64,000 nucleotides of DNA from an uncultured Acetatifactor sp. (GTDB taxonomy: Bacteria > Bacillota > Clostridia > Lachnospirales > Lachnospiraceae): assembly GCA_947625475.1 (NCBI GenBank), contig CANQOL010000015.1:1-64000 (forward strand), in the 5' to 3' direction. The translations under genes were made by a program, and so were the position numbers. Shown here one piece after another: positions 45,778 to 55,398 of this stretch. The notes beneath the pieces are model-generated. The model worked only from the letters and a program-made list of their open reading frames with translations. It was not told where the DNA came from and did not search any database. How positions within the stretch are numbered: the stretch's first letter is position 1; each line of letters opens with the position of its first letter.

Positions 45778-46674
45778 CTAGGCTTTTTTGATAAATCCCA
45801 CTCCCAGAGGATAAGGTCCCGTGTGCACGGCGATGGCGGCACCGATCTGAAACAGCTCAATCTGGTCGGTCTCCAGCACTCCCGCAAAACGCTCCCTCAG
45901 CGTCTCCAGGAACTGCTCCGCTTCCTCCTTGTCATACCCGAAGCCCACGTCCACCCGGTAGTCCTCCATCTTTTCCCCTGCCGCCAGCAGAGATTTGACA
46001 TGGGTGTCCAAAAGCCTCAGCACCGCCTCCAGGGACTTCCTGCGGCTGCGGGTCACACCGGAGGGGAAAATCTCCCCCTCCTTTAAGGTAATCAGCGGGC
46101 GGATCCCCAGCAGGGAAGCGGTGAGACCGGAGAGCTTTCCGATCCTTCCTCCATGCTTTAAATACTCCACATTGCCCACCGTAAAAAAGATCCTTCCTGT
46201 ATCCCGGATCTCCAAGAGACGGTCTACGGCATCCTGATAGCCCACGCCCCGCTCCCTGAGCTTGGCGGCCTCCAGCACATACATTCCCTGGAGCACCGTG
46301 TTGATCCTGGAATCGATCACCTCGATCCTGGCCTTGGGGTAGGTCTCCAGCAGGATCTCCCTGGCGCTCACGGCAGCCTGGTAGGAGCCGCTGAATTTGG
46401 TGGTGATGCAGATGCAGATGACGGGGATATCCTGCCTGACATATTTCTCAAAGGATACGATATAATCCTCCACCGAGGGCAGAGAGGACTTGGGGAAAAC
46501 CCGGTTCTCCTTCTCCACCATCTCGTCGTAAAACTTACGGATGGGCATCTGCTCGATCTCTTTCAGATAGGTTCTGTCGTCAAAGGAAACATAAAAGGGG
46601 ACGACCTCCAACCCCTTCTCCCGCACCAACTGGGGCGGCAGATCGCAGGAGCCGTCGCTGATGATCTGATACAT
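45778..46674 (-). CDS. DegV-family fatty-acid-binding protein
   Basis: About 298 residues from ATG at 46674 with GGAGGAGG. The start [13 protein letters not shown] and the internal SSLPSVEDY and [14 protein letters not shown] segments are DegV signatures. EDD-fold proteins of this family (FakB type) bind a fatty acid for phosphorylation by FakA. No FakA is adjacent, so the exact role is open. Confidence 0.9.
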   Translation of the reverse strand: MYQIISDGSCDLPPQLVREKGLEVVPFYVSFDDRTYLKEIEQMPIRKFYDEMVEKENRVFPKSSLPSVEDYIVSFEKYVRQDIPVICICITTKFSGSYQAAVSAREILLETYPKARIEVIDSRINTVLQGMYVLEAAKLRERGVGYQDAVDRLLEIRDTGRIFFTVGNVEYLKHGGRIGKLSGLTASLLGIRPLITLKEGEIFPSGVTRSRRKSLEAVLRLLDTHVKSLLAAGEKMEDYRVDVGFGYDKEEAEQFLETLRERFAGVLETDQIELFQIGAAIAVHTGPYPLGVGFIKKA

Positions 46675-46804
46675 AAAAACCTCCTCCCGGCCGCAGAGCG
46701 GCAAACCTGTCATCCGGCAGGCATGAGCCGCCGGGCCTCAATGCGTCAAACCTCGACACATAGTTTATTGTACTACATATGGAAGTTTTTGCAAGTACTA
46801 TTTA

Positions 46805-46888
46805 TCACATCATCATTTTTCTTCTGATGGCCTCCCGCGCGGGGGCATCCACTCCGATTTCCTCAAAGTAATCCTCAAGCATATTCAT
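46805..46888 (-). CDS. Possible 27-residue small protein coupled to the HAD gene
   Basis: A short frame (MNMLEDYFEEIGVDAPAREA then a basic end RRKMMM). Its ATG overlaps the HAD stop in an ATGA arrangement, suggesting reinitiation. It is acidic then basic and helical by composition. No family was recognised, and it may be fortuitous. Confidence 0.3.
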   Translation of the reverse strand: MNMLEDYFEEIGVDAPAREAIRRKMMM

Positions 46889-47622
46889 GTCATCTCCAGC
46901 AGGGAACCGCACGCCTCTCTCTGCAGCTCCCTGACCGTGCCAGCAAGCTGCCCCGGGCTTTTCAGGATATGTACCCGCTCATCCCCGACGTCCTCCGCCC
47001 GGGGATTCATCCAGATCACATCCAGATCCGCTCCCCTGGCGCCGGCCACATCGGTGCTGTAAGTATCCCCCACGTACAGGATGTCCTTCCTATCCTCCCA
47101 GGGATTGTCCGCCAAAGCCTCTTCCAGCGCCATCTCAAAGAGCTCCCTGCAGGGCTTGACCCTGCCGAAATCGGCGCTGGACCACACTCTTTCAAAAAAC
47201 CTGCCTATTCCGAAGCGCTCCAGCACCAGGGAAAGGGCCGCCCCGGTAAAGCCGCTGTTGGACAGCACATACATGGGAATCCCCAGCTTCTCAAATTCCG
47301 CCAGGGCCTCCGGAATGCCTGGCATGCTCTCCATCTCATTGCACTGCAGAAGGAAGCGGGCTTCCTCCTGCGCCGTCATGGCAAGAGGCTCCCCGCCGTA
47401 CCGCTCCGCGTACCTGGGCAGTTCCTCCTTCACAAAAGGGAACTCTCTCCCCTGCCTATGCAGCTCCTGCATATAACCGTAAAGTTCCTCCCCGTATGCA
47501 CGGATCTCCTGAAAGGAACACTTTTCCCGATAGTGCTCCTGCCACAGTTCCCTCAGGCCCCGGTTAAAATCCATGGATCTTGTGTTCAACAGGGTCTCAA
47601 AAAAGTCAAAGATCAGTATCAT
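46885..47622 (-). CDS. HAD-superfamily hydrolase (YjjG/pyrimidine-nucleotidase-like)
   Basis: A 245-residue HAD protein. Motif I is FDFFETLLNT near residue 5, with Phe-Glu in place of the usual DGT. Motif II is LSNSG near 120, motif III lies in GRVKPC, and motif IV is YVGDTYSTDVAGA near 190. A C1-type helical cap lies between motifs I and II. It should dephosphorylate a small phosphorylated substrate; the substrate cannot be named. It is the last clear core gene before the AT-richer region. Confidence 0.82.
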   Translation of the reverse strand: MILIFDFFETLLNTRSMDFNRGLRELWQEHYREKCSFQEIRAYGEELYGYMQELHRQGREFPFVKEELPRYAERYGGEPLAMTAQEEARFLLQCNEMESMPGIPEALAEFEKLGIPMYVLSNSGFTGAALSLVLERFGIGRFFERVWSSADFGRVKPCRELFEMALEEALADNPWEDRKDILYVGDTYSTDVAGARGADLDVIWMNPRAEDVGDERVHILKSPGQLAGTVRELQREACGSLLEMT

Positions 47623-47907
47623 ATGGTCTCCTTAACAGGTATTATCAGCTCCCGCTTATATTTCACTAAGTTTAAAAAAATTACTCTATTTGTCTATAAC
47701 ATTTTTCAAAACGTCTCTTGTTAAAAATGATTATGCTGTAACGCTCCCCGTTTATCATGTGAAATGTTGCGACAGGTACTTTCCAGAGGAAAATTCTGCC
47801 GCTTCTTATGGCTTCCTCCCCTTTGCGGCGGTATGCTTCGGGAAACTCTCCCAGATCCTCCTGCGTACATCTGTGTAACCCGCCGTCAGCCCGTATATGG
47901 GGCTCTA
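47623..47907. other. Intergenic region with gene debris
   Basis: The sequence left of the truncated GNAT gene shows short open stretches in all minus frames but no start or family match. It is probably decayed mobile DNA. No clear promoter for the HAD gene was found. Confidence 0.4.
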
Positions 47908-48249
47908 TCAGATCCGGGCAGACTTCTCATCCAGCTCACTAATCCGCAACAGCTTCCTTTTCGTGGTATTGCTTACCGTTTCTCCCCTGACCGTAAGGGG
48001 CTTTATCGCAAGGGTAAAATATCCCAACAGTTCCTTGCCCTCCACTGAAAAGACAAGGTATGTTACCGACTGGTTCTTCTTTGCAAACTCTACAGCACTT
48101 TTTTTCAAAAACTGCTCCACATCCGGGTTTTTGGGGCAGGAAAAGCCGGAAAGCACTCTGTTAAGCATTGGCTCTCCGGCTTTATTATCATTTCCTAATG
48201 CCAAATAATCACGAATGTTGACATAAAAAAACTTATCGCTAATCTCCAT
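47908..48249 (-). pseudogene. GNAT-type toxin, truncated at the C-terminus
   Basis: 113 residues matching the N-terminal two-thirds of GNAT acetyltransferase toxins: an EQFLKKSAVEFAKKNQSVTYLVFS segment (in parts) and LLGYFTLAIKPL. Such toxins are normally about 160-175 residues and need the C-terminal acetyl-CoA motif, which is missing here. The frame ends in TGA-TAG followed by unrelated sequence. Its ATG overlaps the antitoxin gene by 11 bp. It is most likely inactive. Confidence 0.6.
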
Positions 48250-48427
48250 TCGCTTTCTCCCACTCCTTCATGAATTTTCTCAGCTCATCTTCTCCTTTTA
48301 TCTGCCTTGCGGCAACAGGAGTTCGGACAGGACGGTTCTTGGCAGATTCCTCAATCGCATTGACGAACATCTCTACCTGTTCCTTGCCGGAAATGACAAA
48401 ATTTTTCGTGATGCTTGAAGTTGCCAC
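48239..48427 (-). CDS. Small antitoxin-like protein paired with the GNAT fragment
   Basis: About 62 residues from a GTG at 48427 with GGGAGGTG six bases upstream. SITKNFVISGKEQVEMFVNAI resembles a DNA-binding N-terminal segment, followed by a Lys/Glu-rich tail (GEDELRKFMKEWEKANGD) that would neutralise the toxin. Overlap with the acetyltransferase gene is the usual type II toxin-antitoxin arrangement. With the toxin truncated it may now be an orphan. Confidence 0.6.
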   Translation of the reverse strand: MATSSITKNFVISGKEQVEMFVNAIEESAKNRPVRTPVAARQIKGEDELRKFMKEWEKANGD

Positions 48428-48532
48428 AAAAAACACCTCCCTTCTCACTATATTTTATGCTGTTTCCGCTGCTTTTGCAATAAAAATCTTTAAAATTGCT
48501 GCCCTTTACAAATTTTTGAAATAACTGCCCCT

Positions 48533-49555
48533 TTACGGTATTTTCACAACAAGCGTTATATAGAAACATTCATCACGGATATCAGCATATACCTCTCCAT
48601 TCATGAGCCCCATCAGCCTTTTGCATATGAAAAGCCCAAGCCCATTGCCCTGCACCCTGTCCGCATTATTCCCACGGTGAAAGCTTTCGAATATCTGCGG
48701 CAGTTCTTTCGTTTCAAGAGTACAGCCTGTATTGGATACCGTGATAAGCTCACAGCCGTCCATTTTATCAAAGCTGATCTCAATCCGTCTGCCGTCACCG
48801 TATTTGATCGCATTTTCCATCAGGTTCTGCAGGCACTCTGCGAGGCGGTCCGGGTCGCAGGAAAGAATACAGTCATCATATTTCTGAATCACAAACTCCG
48901 TTCCCGACATGGCAAGCTGGGAAGCATACCGCGCCTCTATTTTTGTGATGATAACGCTTAAAAAAGCCTCTCCCTGTGTGACCTCAAAGCTCATAAAGTC
49001 CTCGCCTGCCGCCTTTGTGATCTCACTGACAAAACGCTCTATCTCATCTGCACGGGTATGAATGCTCAAGACGGCAGCACGCCGTTTTCCCTCGTCCTTG
49101 TATAATCCCCTGGCAAGCGCCATTGCATTCAGCTTGATCGCCGACAAAGGAGTTTTGATGTCGTGGGAAAGGGAGAGCAGCAAGAGTTTTTTATCCCTCT
49201 GCATGGTGATTTCTTTTTTTCGGCTTTCCTCAATACTCTCACGCAGAAGGTTCACGCCTCAGGTGAATTTGCCGAAGAAACGGCTTTTTTCTTCCGGTAT
49301 CGGAACGGCAAGATTGCCCCTTGCAAGCTCCTGGGGGACATTGCTCAGCCCGCCGAACGGCACGATGATATGCCTCCGGATATCATACAAAAGACCGATC
49401 ATCAGCATAAACAGCGCACCCAATACACAGTTGATTGCCGTAAGGCCGGGCTGTCCGTTTCCGACAATATACTCCACACGATACAGCGTTTCGCCCATAA
49501 GGTGCATGGATTGTAAACAATGCTTACTCTCCATGCACCTTTCGCTGCGATTCAA
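48533..49555 (-). pseudogene. Sensor histidine kinase broken by an in-frame TGA and N-terminally truncated
   Basis: Two segments in one frame are separated by TGA at 49261-49259. The left part (about 240 residues) has HisKA with SLSHDIKTPLSAIKL and a HATPase with GNGLGLFICKRL. The right part (about 98 residues) has one membrane span and a HAMP-like end with RFFGKF. Relatives read F-x-W-G at the break, so the stop is most simply a Trp TGG to TGA change. The first membrane span, most of the sensor and the response regulator gene are missing. Unless TGA is read through, only a soluble kinase core could be made. Confidence 0.75.
49499..49541. repeat. Perfect 12-bp inverted repeat at the kinase breakpoint
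   Basis: AAGGTGCATGGA (49499-49510) and TCCATGCACCTT (49530-49541) with a 19-base loop. It lies where kinase homology stops and unrelated sequence begins, so it may be an element end or the hairpin of an old insertion. Confidence 0.75.
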
Positions 49556-49728
49556 TTTTACTAAAGCAGTCTCAATAACTGCACAAGCTCATGCGGCTCA
49601 TCTTTACCTGATGCGGTCTGTCCGGTGTCAAGCTGTCGGAATCTACTTCAGTGTCCCGGCTTTGACTTTAGGTTGACACGCTTTTCCCACTTTGGCAATT
49701 TTAGCATGCCCACATACCGAACAGGCTC

Positions 49729-51120
49729 TTACTCATGAAGTATACTGTTTCTGCGTCCTTCAGATATAGCTGTATTTAATTTTTCCTGTAAATTACTTGC
49801 ACATTCTTCAGGAGTAACAGCAAAATTACCGTCTGCCTCTTTGGTCATAAGCAGCGCTATTTCTTTGTAAAATACGCTCCTGACAGAATTTTCACTTCCC
49901 TGCCAGTTCGGGAGATTATGTGTATAATCAACTGCATTTACGGCATTCTGTGAGAACGCCTCCAAAAGCAAAATATCACCTTTATATTTTTCCATGACTT
50001 TTTTGCTTACAGGGATGCTTCCGGCAGAACATTCAAGCCATTTATCGGTTTCATAAAAATATCTTATGAAATCTTTAGCTATTTCTATTTTTTCGCTGTC
50101 GCCGTTGTCGAAAATCTCAAATCCCTCGTTGAAAATCGTGCAGTGATTACCGGGGTAATTAACAAACCCGTATTTTTTAAAGGTATTTGTTTCCGCATTG
50201 TAATCTTCTTTTACTCTGCTGTACGTTGAGCTTCCCAGATTAAAGTTATAAAAAGCAAGCTCGTCCATTTTAAATTTACTGCTGTTATCGGACATTGTTT
50301 TGTAATACGGAACAGGCAGATACCAGCCTGAATCCACACCGTTCTGAATCCACCTGAGAGCAGAAATAACATTGGGATTATCAGCAAGATCAAAATTATT
50401 ATTGCCGTCAAACAAATCACCGCCGAAAGCGCGAAGCATCGTCATTATATGAGTATCGCCCTGATTATCTTTTGCGTACATCATCATAGGGACTTTCCCT
50501 TTGCCTTCTTTTGCAAATTCATCCGCAAGTGTATTCAGTATTTTTGTCCAGTCCTCAATGCTCCAGTCGGAAATCACTTCACCCTCGTCAATATATTCGC
50601 TCAAACCGTATTTTTCAAGCATCTCCCTGTTATATATGAGAATGTTCTCAGAGCTCATATAGGGCAGCATATAGAGCTTATTATTAAATCGTCCGTGTTC
50701 CAAATAAGCAGGAGATATATCCTCCTTCATTTCCGGTGTAAGGACATCGTCTATCGGAACAACCTTTCCTGTGTGGATAAACGAGCTCATATTGAAAAAT
50801 CCGTCGTATAATATATCGGCCGCATCGCTTTTACCGAAAGAATTTGTGATTGCTTTCGTTTCCTCGCCGCCTTCAAATTCTATGACTTTTATTTTAACTT
50901 CTTTGTCATACTGCGCTATAAAATCCTCGCTTGCGAGTTCAAGAAGAGTACGGACATTTTTTATATTTTCATTAGAAATGCAATTCATAGTGCTGGTATG
51001 AGGCACTTTTATAATAATTTCTTTCTCCGGTTTTGATTGTCCGGAACAACCGGAAAGGGAGAATGAAAATGACACTGCTATGATGATCTGTAATAAAAAT
51101 GCAGTAATTCTTTTTCCCAT
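49729..51120 (-). CDS. Extracellular solute-binding lipoprotein (family 1 type)
   Basis: About 463 residues from ATG at 51120 with AAGGAG. The signal peptide ends in the lipobox LSGC, giving lipidated Cys at residue 25. It then has a large periplasmic-binding-type fold with NKLYMLPYMSSENILIYNRE and GFEIFDNGDSEK segments seen in sugar ABC binding proteins. No permease or ATPase is adjacent. It starts 14 bp after the hybrid kinase gene, so it probably works as a ligand-presenting partner of that sensor rather than in import. Confidence 0.8.
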   Translation of the reverse strand: MGKRITAFLLQIIIAVSFSFSLSGCSGQSKPEKEIIIKVPHTSTMNCISNENIKNVRTLLELASEDFIAQYDKEVKIKVIEFEGGEETKAITNSFGKSDAADILYDGFFNMSSFIHTGKVVPIDDVLTPEMKEDISPAYLEHGRFNNKLYMLPYMSSENILIYNREMLEKYGLSEYIDEGEVISDWSIEDWTKILNTLADEFAKEGKGKVPMMMYAKDNQGDTHIMTMLRAFGGDLFDGNNNFDLADNPNVISALRWIQNGVDSGWYLPVPYYKTMSDNSSKFKMDELAFYNFNLGSSTYSRVKEDYNAETNTFKKYGFVNYPGNHCTIFNEGFEIFDNGDSEKIEIAKDFIRYFYETDKWLECSAGSIPVSKKVMEKYKGDILLLEAFSQNAVNAVDYTHNLPNWQGSENSVRSVFYKEIALLMTKEADGNFAVTPEECASNLQEKLNTAISEGRRNSILHE

Positions 51121-51133
51121 TTTTCCAGTCTCC

Positions 51134-53344
51134 TTATTGAATGTTATGTTTTTCACGGTCGATTTTCTCCATTTTCCGCAGCAGGGTATTGATATCTATG
51201 GGCTTTGTTACAAAGTCGTTCATTCCGCTGTCTAGAGCCTTGACCCTGTCCTCCTGAAAACTGTTTGCGGTACAGGCGAATATGGTAACTGTTTTGGCAT
51301 CTTCACGGTCAAGTTCCCTGATCCTTGCCGACGCCTCACAGCCGTCCAAAACAGGCATACGCATATCCATAAGGATCATTTTGAACTCGTTGATCTTTGA
51401 TCTCTCAAAGATATCCACAGCCTCCTGACCGTTCTGAGCGTGTACAGGAACAAATCCGGACTGGCTCAGTATCTCCATCAGTATTTCCGCATTCAGTTCG
51501 TTATCTTCGGCGACAAGAATTTTCGCTGCCTTGACACCGCTGCCGGAATTATCGTCCGGTTTTTCAGCTTCATCCGGATTTGACTTCAGATAGTCAGGAA
51601 TTTCACAAATTTCAGCAGGGATTTCAACAGTAAACGTACTGCCCTTGTTTAATTCGCTCTCTACCCTTATTTCTCCTCCCATTGCATCTACAAGCAGCTT
51701 GCTTATAGCCATTCCTAAGCCTGTACCTTTGGTGGAGTTGGAGATGCTGCTGCGGTCCTGGGTAAATTTGTTAAATATTTCATTTAAAAATTCCTTGCTC
51801 ATTCCGCAGCCTGTATCCTCACAGACAAATACAGTCATAACGTGATTTTCGTCAATCATACTTTGATTTACCGAAAATCTAATAGTCCCACCCGCGGGAG
51901 TAAATTTTGCCGCGTTGCCGGCAATGTTCATAAGCACTTGTTTGATATGTACCTCATCACACTGTATACATGGGACTGTTATACGGATATCCTTTATAAA
52001 TTCAACTCCGCGCCCTGTAATATTATCGTACTGCATGGAATAAACAGACTCTGACATTGCTTCGACCAACATCGGAGCACGGGTAATTTCCACTTTTCCC
52101 GCCTGAAGTTTGGATATATCCAGCACATCGTTTATGAGCGCAAGCAGATATTCTGCTGTATTCTGCGATTTCCTCAGCCACTCTTTTATCTGATGATGTT
52201 TCTCCGGGGTATCAATTGCATTCAGCATCAGATAATTCAATCCGACAATACCATTCAATGGCGTGCGGATCTCATGGCTCATATTGGACAGGAATTCGCT
52301 TTGTGCCTTTTCCTGAGCGTGGGCTATCTGCGTTTTTCTCTGCATAATAAGGGTCAGTACAAACGCAATGATGATGACAAGGATCGCGGCGCTCATTGCT
52401 GCAATGATGAGCAGAACAAATAATTTTGTCTGGTCTTTCACCACCTGATCGTTTACCGACATGATAAAATACCAGTCAACACTGCTGCTGTTTAAGGGAG
52501 CACAGTAGTTCAGTTCACGAACGCCGTTTTTTTCCATATAGAACCAAAATTCTTCGCCTGCAAGCATTTTGTCCTGTACGTCGGCGGGCGTGAGGTTGGA
52601 TTTGTCACAGCGTTTCACGATATCAAACAAATTATCAGAGACAGAACTTGCCGCATCTTTTCTGTCCACAACATATTCGCCTTTTTCATCGACTACCGAA
52701 CTGTAGCCCTGTGTATTGCCTGATTCATCCACATAATTTTCAATTACGAGACCGTCCACAATAGAAGACCTCCTGCAGACTCCTATCACGGCATAGACCT
52801 CTTTTTGATCTTCTCCTATTTTTATACCGGATAACACTTTATCCTGCGGATTGTCCGGCAATCTATAACCGTAAATTACAACTTTATCGGAGCCCATTAC
52901 AGGAAGCGAATCATAGGCGATGACCTTGTAGCTGTCAGTATCTGCGAACAGATCCATATACGGATAATAATCCGGATCTTCGCTGCCTTTTCTGTAGGTA
53001 ATATCGGTATAATAGGAACCGTCTTCCATAAGCAGATAGACTTTATCGAATGTTGATTCATACGCTTCCAGTCCCAGATATTCGTTTATCTGGCTTACCG
53101 TTTTAAGCTCCTGGCTGTGCCGTTTCAGTCTTTCGCCTATGCGCTGCTGGTTTTTCCAATTATATTCGATAAACATAGTAATTGTATTACGGTCATGCAC
53201 AGCAACTTCCCTGATGTTGTTGACTGCCGCATCTTCGAGGATATTTCCTGTCACAACGGAATATACGTATATCGCTGAAAACAATACAATTATTATAAAG
53301 AAAATGAATAATGCATAGAAGCATTTGCTTTTTAGTCGTTTCAT
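51134..53344 (-). CDS. Membrane hybrid sensor histidine kinase with C-terminal receiver
   Basis: A 736-residue protein. Membrane spans lie at about 10-32 and 308-335, with a Cache-like extracellular sensor between them. HisKA carries the phospho-His at 357 in SNMSHEIRTPLNGI. The HATPase has CEDTGCGMSKEF and GTGLGMAISKLL. The receiver (about 600-730) has the phospho-Asp at 660 in MDMRMPVLDG and FVTKPID. No output regulator is encoded nearby, so phosphate must go to an unlinked partner. It is followed by the solute-binding lipoprotein gene. Confidence 0.88.
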   Translation of the reverse strand: MKRLKSKCFYALFIFFIIIVLFSAIYVYSVVTGNILEDAAVNNIREVAVHDRNTITMFIEYNWKNQQRIGERLKRHSQELKTVSQINEYLGLEAYESTFDKVYLLMEDGSYYTDITYRKGSEDPDYYPYMDLFADTDSYKVIAYDSLPVMGSDKVVIYGYRLPDNPQDKVLSGIKIGEDQKEVYAVIGVCRRSSIVDGLVIENYVDESGNTQGYSSVVDEKGEYVVDRKDAASSVSDNLFDIVKRCDKSNLTPADVQDKMLAGEEFWFYMEKNGVRELNYCAPLNSSSVDWYFIMSVNDQVVKDQTKLFVLLIIAAMSAAILVIIIAFVLTLIMQRKTQIAHAQEKAQSEFLSNMSHEIRTPLNGIVGLNYLMLNAIDTPEKHHQIKEWLRKSQNTAEYLLALINDVLDISKLQAGKVEITRAPMLVEAMSESVYSMQYDNITGRGVEFIKDIRITVPCIQCDEVHIKQVLMNIAGNAAKFTPAGGTIRFSVNQSMIDENHVMTVFVCEDTGCGMSKEFLNEIFNKFTQDRSSISNSTKGTGLGMAISKLLVDAMGGEIRVESELNKGSTFTVEIPAEICEIPDYLKSNPDEAEKPDDNSGSGVKAAKILVAEDNELNAEILMEILSQSGFVPVHAQNGQEAVDIFERSKINEFKMILMDMRMPVLDGCEASARIRELDREDAKTVTIFACTANSFQEDRVKALDSGMNDFVTKPIDINTLLRKMEKIDREKHNIQ

Positions 53345-53454
53345 AAATTCACAGCCTTCTCACAAATCTCTTAACGTACTGCCTTGAATCTTCAAATCTT
53401 CACTGCGCCAAATCGTGTATCCGGGTCCTGTACCGCCGCTCTCAACGCGGCATC

Positions 53455-55185
53455 TTAATTAAACAGTGTGAAAAGGGGTTCACCGGCCGCCCGGTGAACC
53501 CCTTCCCTGAAACTCATTTCTCCTTGATCGCCGCCTGTGCTGCGTTGGTCAAAAGAAGGAGAATCGGCTTCCACCTCGGATACTTTAGCATCGGCTTTTT
53601 TGCCGAGTACTTTCAGCCTTATTTTATCATCAAACATACTTAATTTCCAGACAAAACAATCTTTATAAACAATTATCTGATCTACAAAAGCATCTATAAT
53701 TGTTTCAGGTATTTTGTACACTGAAAAATCAAAATTCTGTTCCAAGCCATATTTAAGCACTTCTAACCGCTTTCGATAATCTTCATCATCTAATTTCTCG
53801 TCCACTTGATAAGATTCCAGCAATTTCTCTAAACGTTCTTTTTCCTCTAAAAGTTCCTTTTTCATTTCATCAAAGGTTTCTTTTTCTATCTCACCAGAGA
53901 TACGCAAATTGACAAGATTTTTATATTTTGAAGCATTCTTATCAATTTTCCTTTTAGTTTCTTTTATCTCTCGTTCAAAGTTATTGTATCTGTCATCTTC
54001 TATGTGTTTTTCAAGCATTTCATTTGCTATGGTAATAACTGCACTCTTATCCTCCCAAAAATTTTGGAATATCATTTGCGCCATCATTTCTAATTTCCAC
54101 TGTTGAACCATTGGCGATTCACATATCCCCTCCAAACTCAACCCCTTACGTTTCCGAGTTTCTATTGTACCAGATCGTATCTGTTTGTAACACTGAAACG
54201 CATATTGTGGAATATTATCTTTCTTATGCCAGATTTTCCTATTGAAAGAACCTCCGCAGGAACATTTAAGTTTTCTTGTCCATACATCATTGCAGACATT
54301 CTTTCCTCTCTTACCCCTATTTTCAACAGATGCTGTTTTTTGAGAAAGCATTTCCTGAACCTTTTGAAATTGCTCCTTAGAAATTATCGGTTCATGGCTT
54401 CCTTCTACAACGATTTTCTCTACATCACCAAAATTTTTTACTTTCTTCTGTTCTAAATAATCAGGGACATATTCTTTTCTGTATGTAATGATACCACAAT
54501 AAAAAGAATTATTCAGTATCCGGCTAATACATGATGAACTCCATCTTGTCAGTCCTGTTGCCGTCAAGCGTCCTGCTTTTTCTAATGCAAACTGTATCTT
54601 GCGCAGCCCCATGCCATCAACATACATATCAAAAATCATTCGGACTGTTTCCGCCTGTTCTTTATTTATGACAAACTCCTTACCAACTTTATCATATCCT
54701 AAAACATTCCCATTACCATACGGAACTGCATTTTGGAAAGAAACCATCTGCCCGGCTTTTACTCTAAGAGATGTTTTTTTACTCTCATTTTGTGCCAGCG
54801 TTGCCATAATTGTTAATCTTAATTCCCCATCCTCGTCATTCATTGTCCAAATATTATCCTCAGTAAAATATACTTCCACACCCATCCTTTTTAATTTTCT
54901 TGTTTCCTGCAATGTATCAACCGTATTCCTTGCAAATCTGGAAACTTCTCTCGTCACAATCAAATCGAAACAACCATTAGATGCATCATCTAACATTCTC
55001 ATAAAACTTTGCCGTTTCTTGACGGAAGTACCCGTAATTCCTTCATCAACATATCGGTCATAAAGCTTCCAATCCGGATGTTGTTCCAGTATATTATCAT
55101 AATACTGAACCTGATTCCCTAATGCCGAAATCTGCGCTTCATGTTCGGTAGATACTCTTGCATAAATCGCAACAGTCCTTCCCAT
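53455..55185 (-). CDS. Large serine recombinase (resolvase/TnpX-TndX type)
   Basis: A 576-residue protein. The N-terminal resolvase domain has the catalytic Ser in YARVSTEHE near residue 12 and TREVSRFARN. A recombinase domain (about 160-260), a zinc ribbon (CSCGGSFNRK with later Cys), a coiled coil (about 410-480) and a basic end follow. It should insert and excise the mobile element using short core sites. Codons are AT-rich. The last 40 residues overlap a strong 14-bp hairpin and look compositionally different, perhaps an element boundary. Confidence 0.9.
   Translation of the reverse strand: MGRTVAIYARVSTEHEAQISALGNQVQYYDNILEQHPDWKLYDRYVDEGITGTSVKKRQSFMRMLDDASNGCFDLIVTREVSRFARNTVDTLQETRKLKRMGVEVYFTEDNIWTMNDEDGELRLTIMATLAQNESKKTSLRVKAGQMVSFQNAVPYGNGNVLGYDKVGKEFVINKEQAETVRMIFDMYVDGMGLRKIQFALEKAGRLTATGLTRWSSSCISRILNNSFYCGIITYRKEYVPDYLEQKKVKNFGDVEKIVVEGSHEPIISKEQFQKVQEMLSQKTASVENRGKRGKNVCNDVWTRKLKCSCGGSFNRKIWHKKDNIPQYAFQCYKQIRSGTIETRKRKGLSLEGICESPMVQQWKLEMMAQMIFQNFWEDKSAVITIANEMLEKHIEDDRYNNFEREIKETKRKIDKNASKYKNLVNLRISGEIEKETFDEMKKELLEEKERLEKLLESYQVDEKLDDEDYRKRLEVLKYGLEQNFDFSVYKIPETIIDAFVDQIIVYKDCFVWKLSMFDDKIRLKVLGKKADAKVSEVEADSPSFDQRSTGGDQGEMSFREGVHRAAGEPLFTLFN
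53473..53504. repeat. Perfect 14-bp stem-loop in the 3' end of the recombinase gene
   Basis: AAGGGGTTCACCGG (53473-53486), loop CCGC, and CCGGTGAACCCCTT (53491-53504). It is far more GC-rich than the rest of the gene and could be a terminator core, a boundary element or a nucleoid target. Confidence 0.85.
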
Positions 55186-55221
55186 GATAACCTCCTTCTT
55201 TGTTTCTCTCCTTTCATATTA

Positions 55222-55398
55222 TCATAATCGCTCTCTAATTGCAACACTTTTTATTTTTGGAACATACTCCTTTTTTATATTGGAATAAACAGTTTCTGAA
55301 ATTTTCTTTTCCAAATATAATTGTCTAATCAAAGCTAAAGCAGTAATAATATTTATATCTGATTGTTCTGGTCTAACTAAATCAGTCTTTTTAGCCAT
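55222..55398 (-). CDS. 58-residue SHOCT-like small protein upstream of the recombinase
   Basis: MAKKTDLVRPEQSDINIITA begins a 58-residue protein whose second half, LYLEKKISETVYSNIKKEY, resembles the short SHOCT-type helix pair. AAGGGGGAAAGAT precedes the ATG. It is 36 bp upstream of the recombinase in the same direction. Small proteins of this kind often accompany large serine recombinases, but the role is unknown. Confidence 0.65.
   Translation of the reverse strand: MAKKTDLVRPEQSDINIITALALIRQLYLEKKISETVYSNIKKEYVPKIKSVAIRERL

Noticed and set aside
43826-45781. 651-codon plus-strand frame antisense to lepA
   Set aside because: Shadow frame of a highly conserved gene; no ribosome-binding site or domain.
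49062-49676. 204-codon plus-strand frame over the broken kinase
   Set aside because: Antisense to kinase coding sequence; no recognisable domain or ribosome-binding site.
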